Below are positions 63,840 to 64,000 of a stretch of DNA of 64,000 nucleotides, piece after piece. Position 1 is the first letter of the stretch, and each line of letters opens with the position of its first letter. The notes under the pieces were generated by a model. The model worked only from the letters and a program-made list of their open reading frames with translations, made no database searches and had not been told where the DNA came from. The position numbers were made by a program, and so were the translations under genes. This DNA comes from Companilactobacillus sp. RD055328 (GTDB taxonomy: Bacteria > Bacillota > Bacilli > Lactobacillales > Lactobacillaceae): assembly GCF_022835675.1 (NCBI RefSeq), contig NZ_BQUT01000001.1:248001-312000 (forward strand), written 5' to 3'.

Positions 63840-64000
63840 TTTTTTAATTCTATTATTAATAATTTTCTTAATAGGATTAACTACGATGTTGTCTACTAAA
63901 AAACCAAAAAATAGAGCCGAAACACTTACCATAATAATTAATGCTAGATACTGAATAACAAAATAATTTGTTATTCTAACATTTGCAAACGCTATAAGAA
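63837..64000 (-). CDS. 3' end of a small membrane protein (runs off the window)
   Basis: The last 53 codons of a minus-strand gene ending in TAA at 63837. The visible part has a membrane helix (VIQYLALIIMVSVSALFFGF) followed by LVDNIVVNPIKKIINNRIKK, a basic C-terminus. The pattern recalls the VAFILDNLIVG part of the DUF2798-like protein at 55939, but the fragment is too short to assign. The rest lies beyond 64000. Confidence 0.6.
   Translation of the reverse strand, partial: LIAFANVRITNYFVIQYLALIIMVSVSALFFGFLVDNIVVNPIKKIINNRIKK

Overview
The window comes from a low-GC (roughly one-third G+C) Gram-positive chromosome, almost certainly a member of the Lactobacillaceae. The basis is AAGGAGG-type ribosome binding sites, cre-type catabolite sites, a T-box on trpS, an LPXTG surface protein, an LmrCD-type ABC pair, alsS-alsD, araB-araD-araA order, PTS transport and LicT antitermination. 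A Companilactobacillus-like species is a guess, not a demonstrated assignment. No rRNA, tRNA, insertion sequence, prophage or CRISPR array is visible. Most genes lie on the minus strand.

Layout. 1-2.9 kb: 5' part of trpS with its T-box leader, and a HelD-type helicase. 2.9-6.7 kb: lrgAB with the LytSR two-component system. 6.7-14.4 kb: a degenerate CPBP-family membrane protein, an aldo/keto reductase, a heterodimeric ABC exporter, small proteins, an SDR dehydrogenase and a nicotinamidase-like hydrolase. 14.4-21.3 kb: a glycerol/dihydroxyacetone region with dhaT, the regulator dhaS, its co-activator dhaQ, gldA, dhaM, two dhaL copies and dhaK. 21.3-23.3 kb: a collagen-like LPXTG protein flanked by two tiny ORFs. 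23.3-28.1 kb: a MarR regulator divergent from alsS-alsD (acetoin), a DUF805 protein with a histone-H1-like tail, and a YitT-family protein. 28.1-32.5 kb: a beta-glucoside PTS operon under LicT. 32.5-36.9 kb: OsmC, an MFS exporter, alanine dehydrogenase and an amino-acid permease. 37-45.8 kb: an arabinose / arabino-oligosaccharide regulon (araBDA, araR, GH43, MFS, galM). 45.8-47.3 kb: cyclophilin and a metallophosphoesterase. 47.3-55.8 kb: an eight-gene nucleoside salvage operon starting at deoC. 55.9-64 kb: small membrane proteins, a GT8 enzyme, a YeiH-type transporter, a GT2/GT-C pair, an XRE regulator, a K+ channel, a TPP riboswitch with tenA, and the 3' end of another membrane protein.

How it works together. 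The window is mainly carbon scavenging under catabolite control. cre-like sites sit before the dha, LicT/bgl, araB, GH43 and deo transcription units, each paired with a specific switch (DhaS/DhaQ, LicT RAT-terminators, AraR palindromes, and probably DeoR). Glycerol would be oxidised to dihydroxyacetone by GldA and phosphorylated at PTS cost by DhaKLM. DhaT could regenerate NAD+, but no glycerol dehydratase is in the window. AlsS/AlsD divert pyruvate to acetoin.

The strongest new-looking signal is in the dha region. Three 22-bp GGACA-N12-TGTCC elements occur; two lie exactly 24 nt upstream of predicted -10 boxes, at dhaT and at the dhaLKLM operon. This suggests one activator geometry and a DhaS regulon that includes dhaT. 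The same region carries a second, diverged DhaL and a DhaT in which one iron-ligand His is Gln. Other loci worth checking are the micro-ORFs around the collagen-like surface protein and the H1-like tail on the DUF805 protein. I did not find a defence island or an obviously new multi-gene system.
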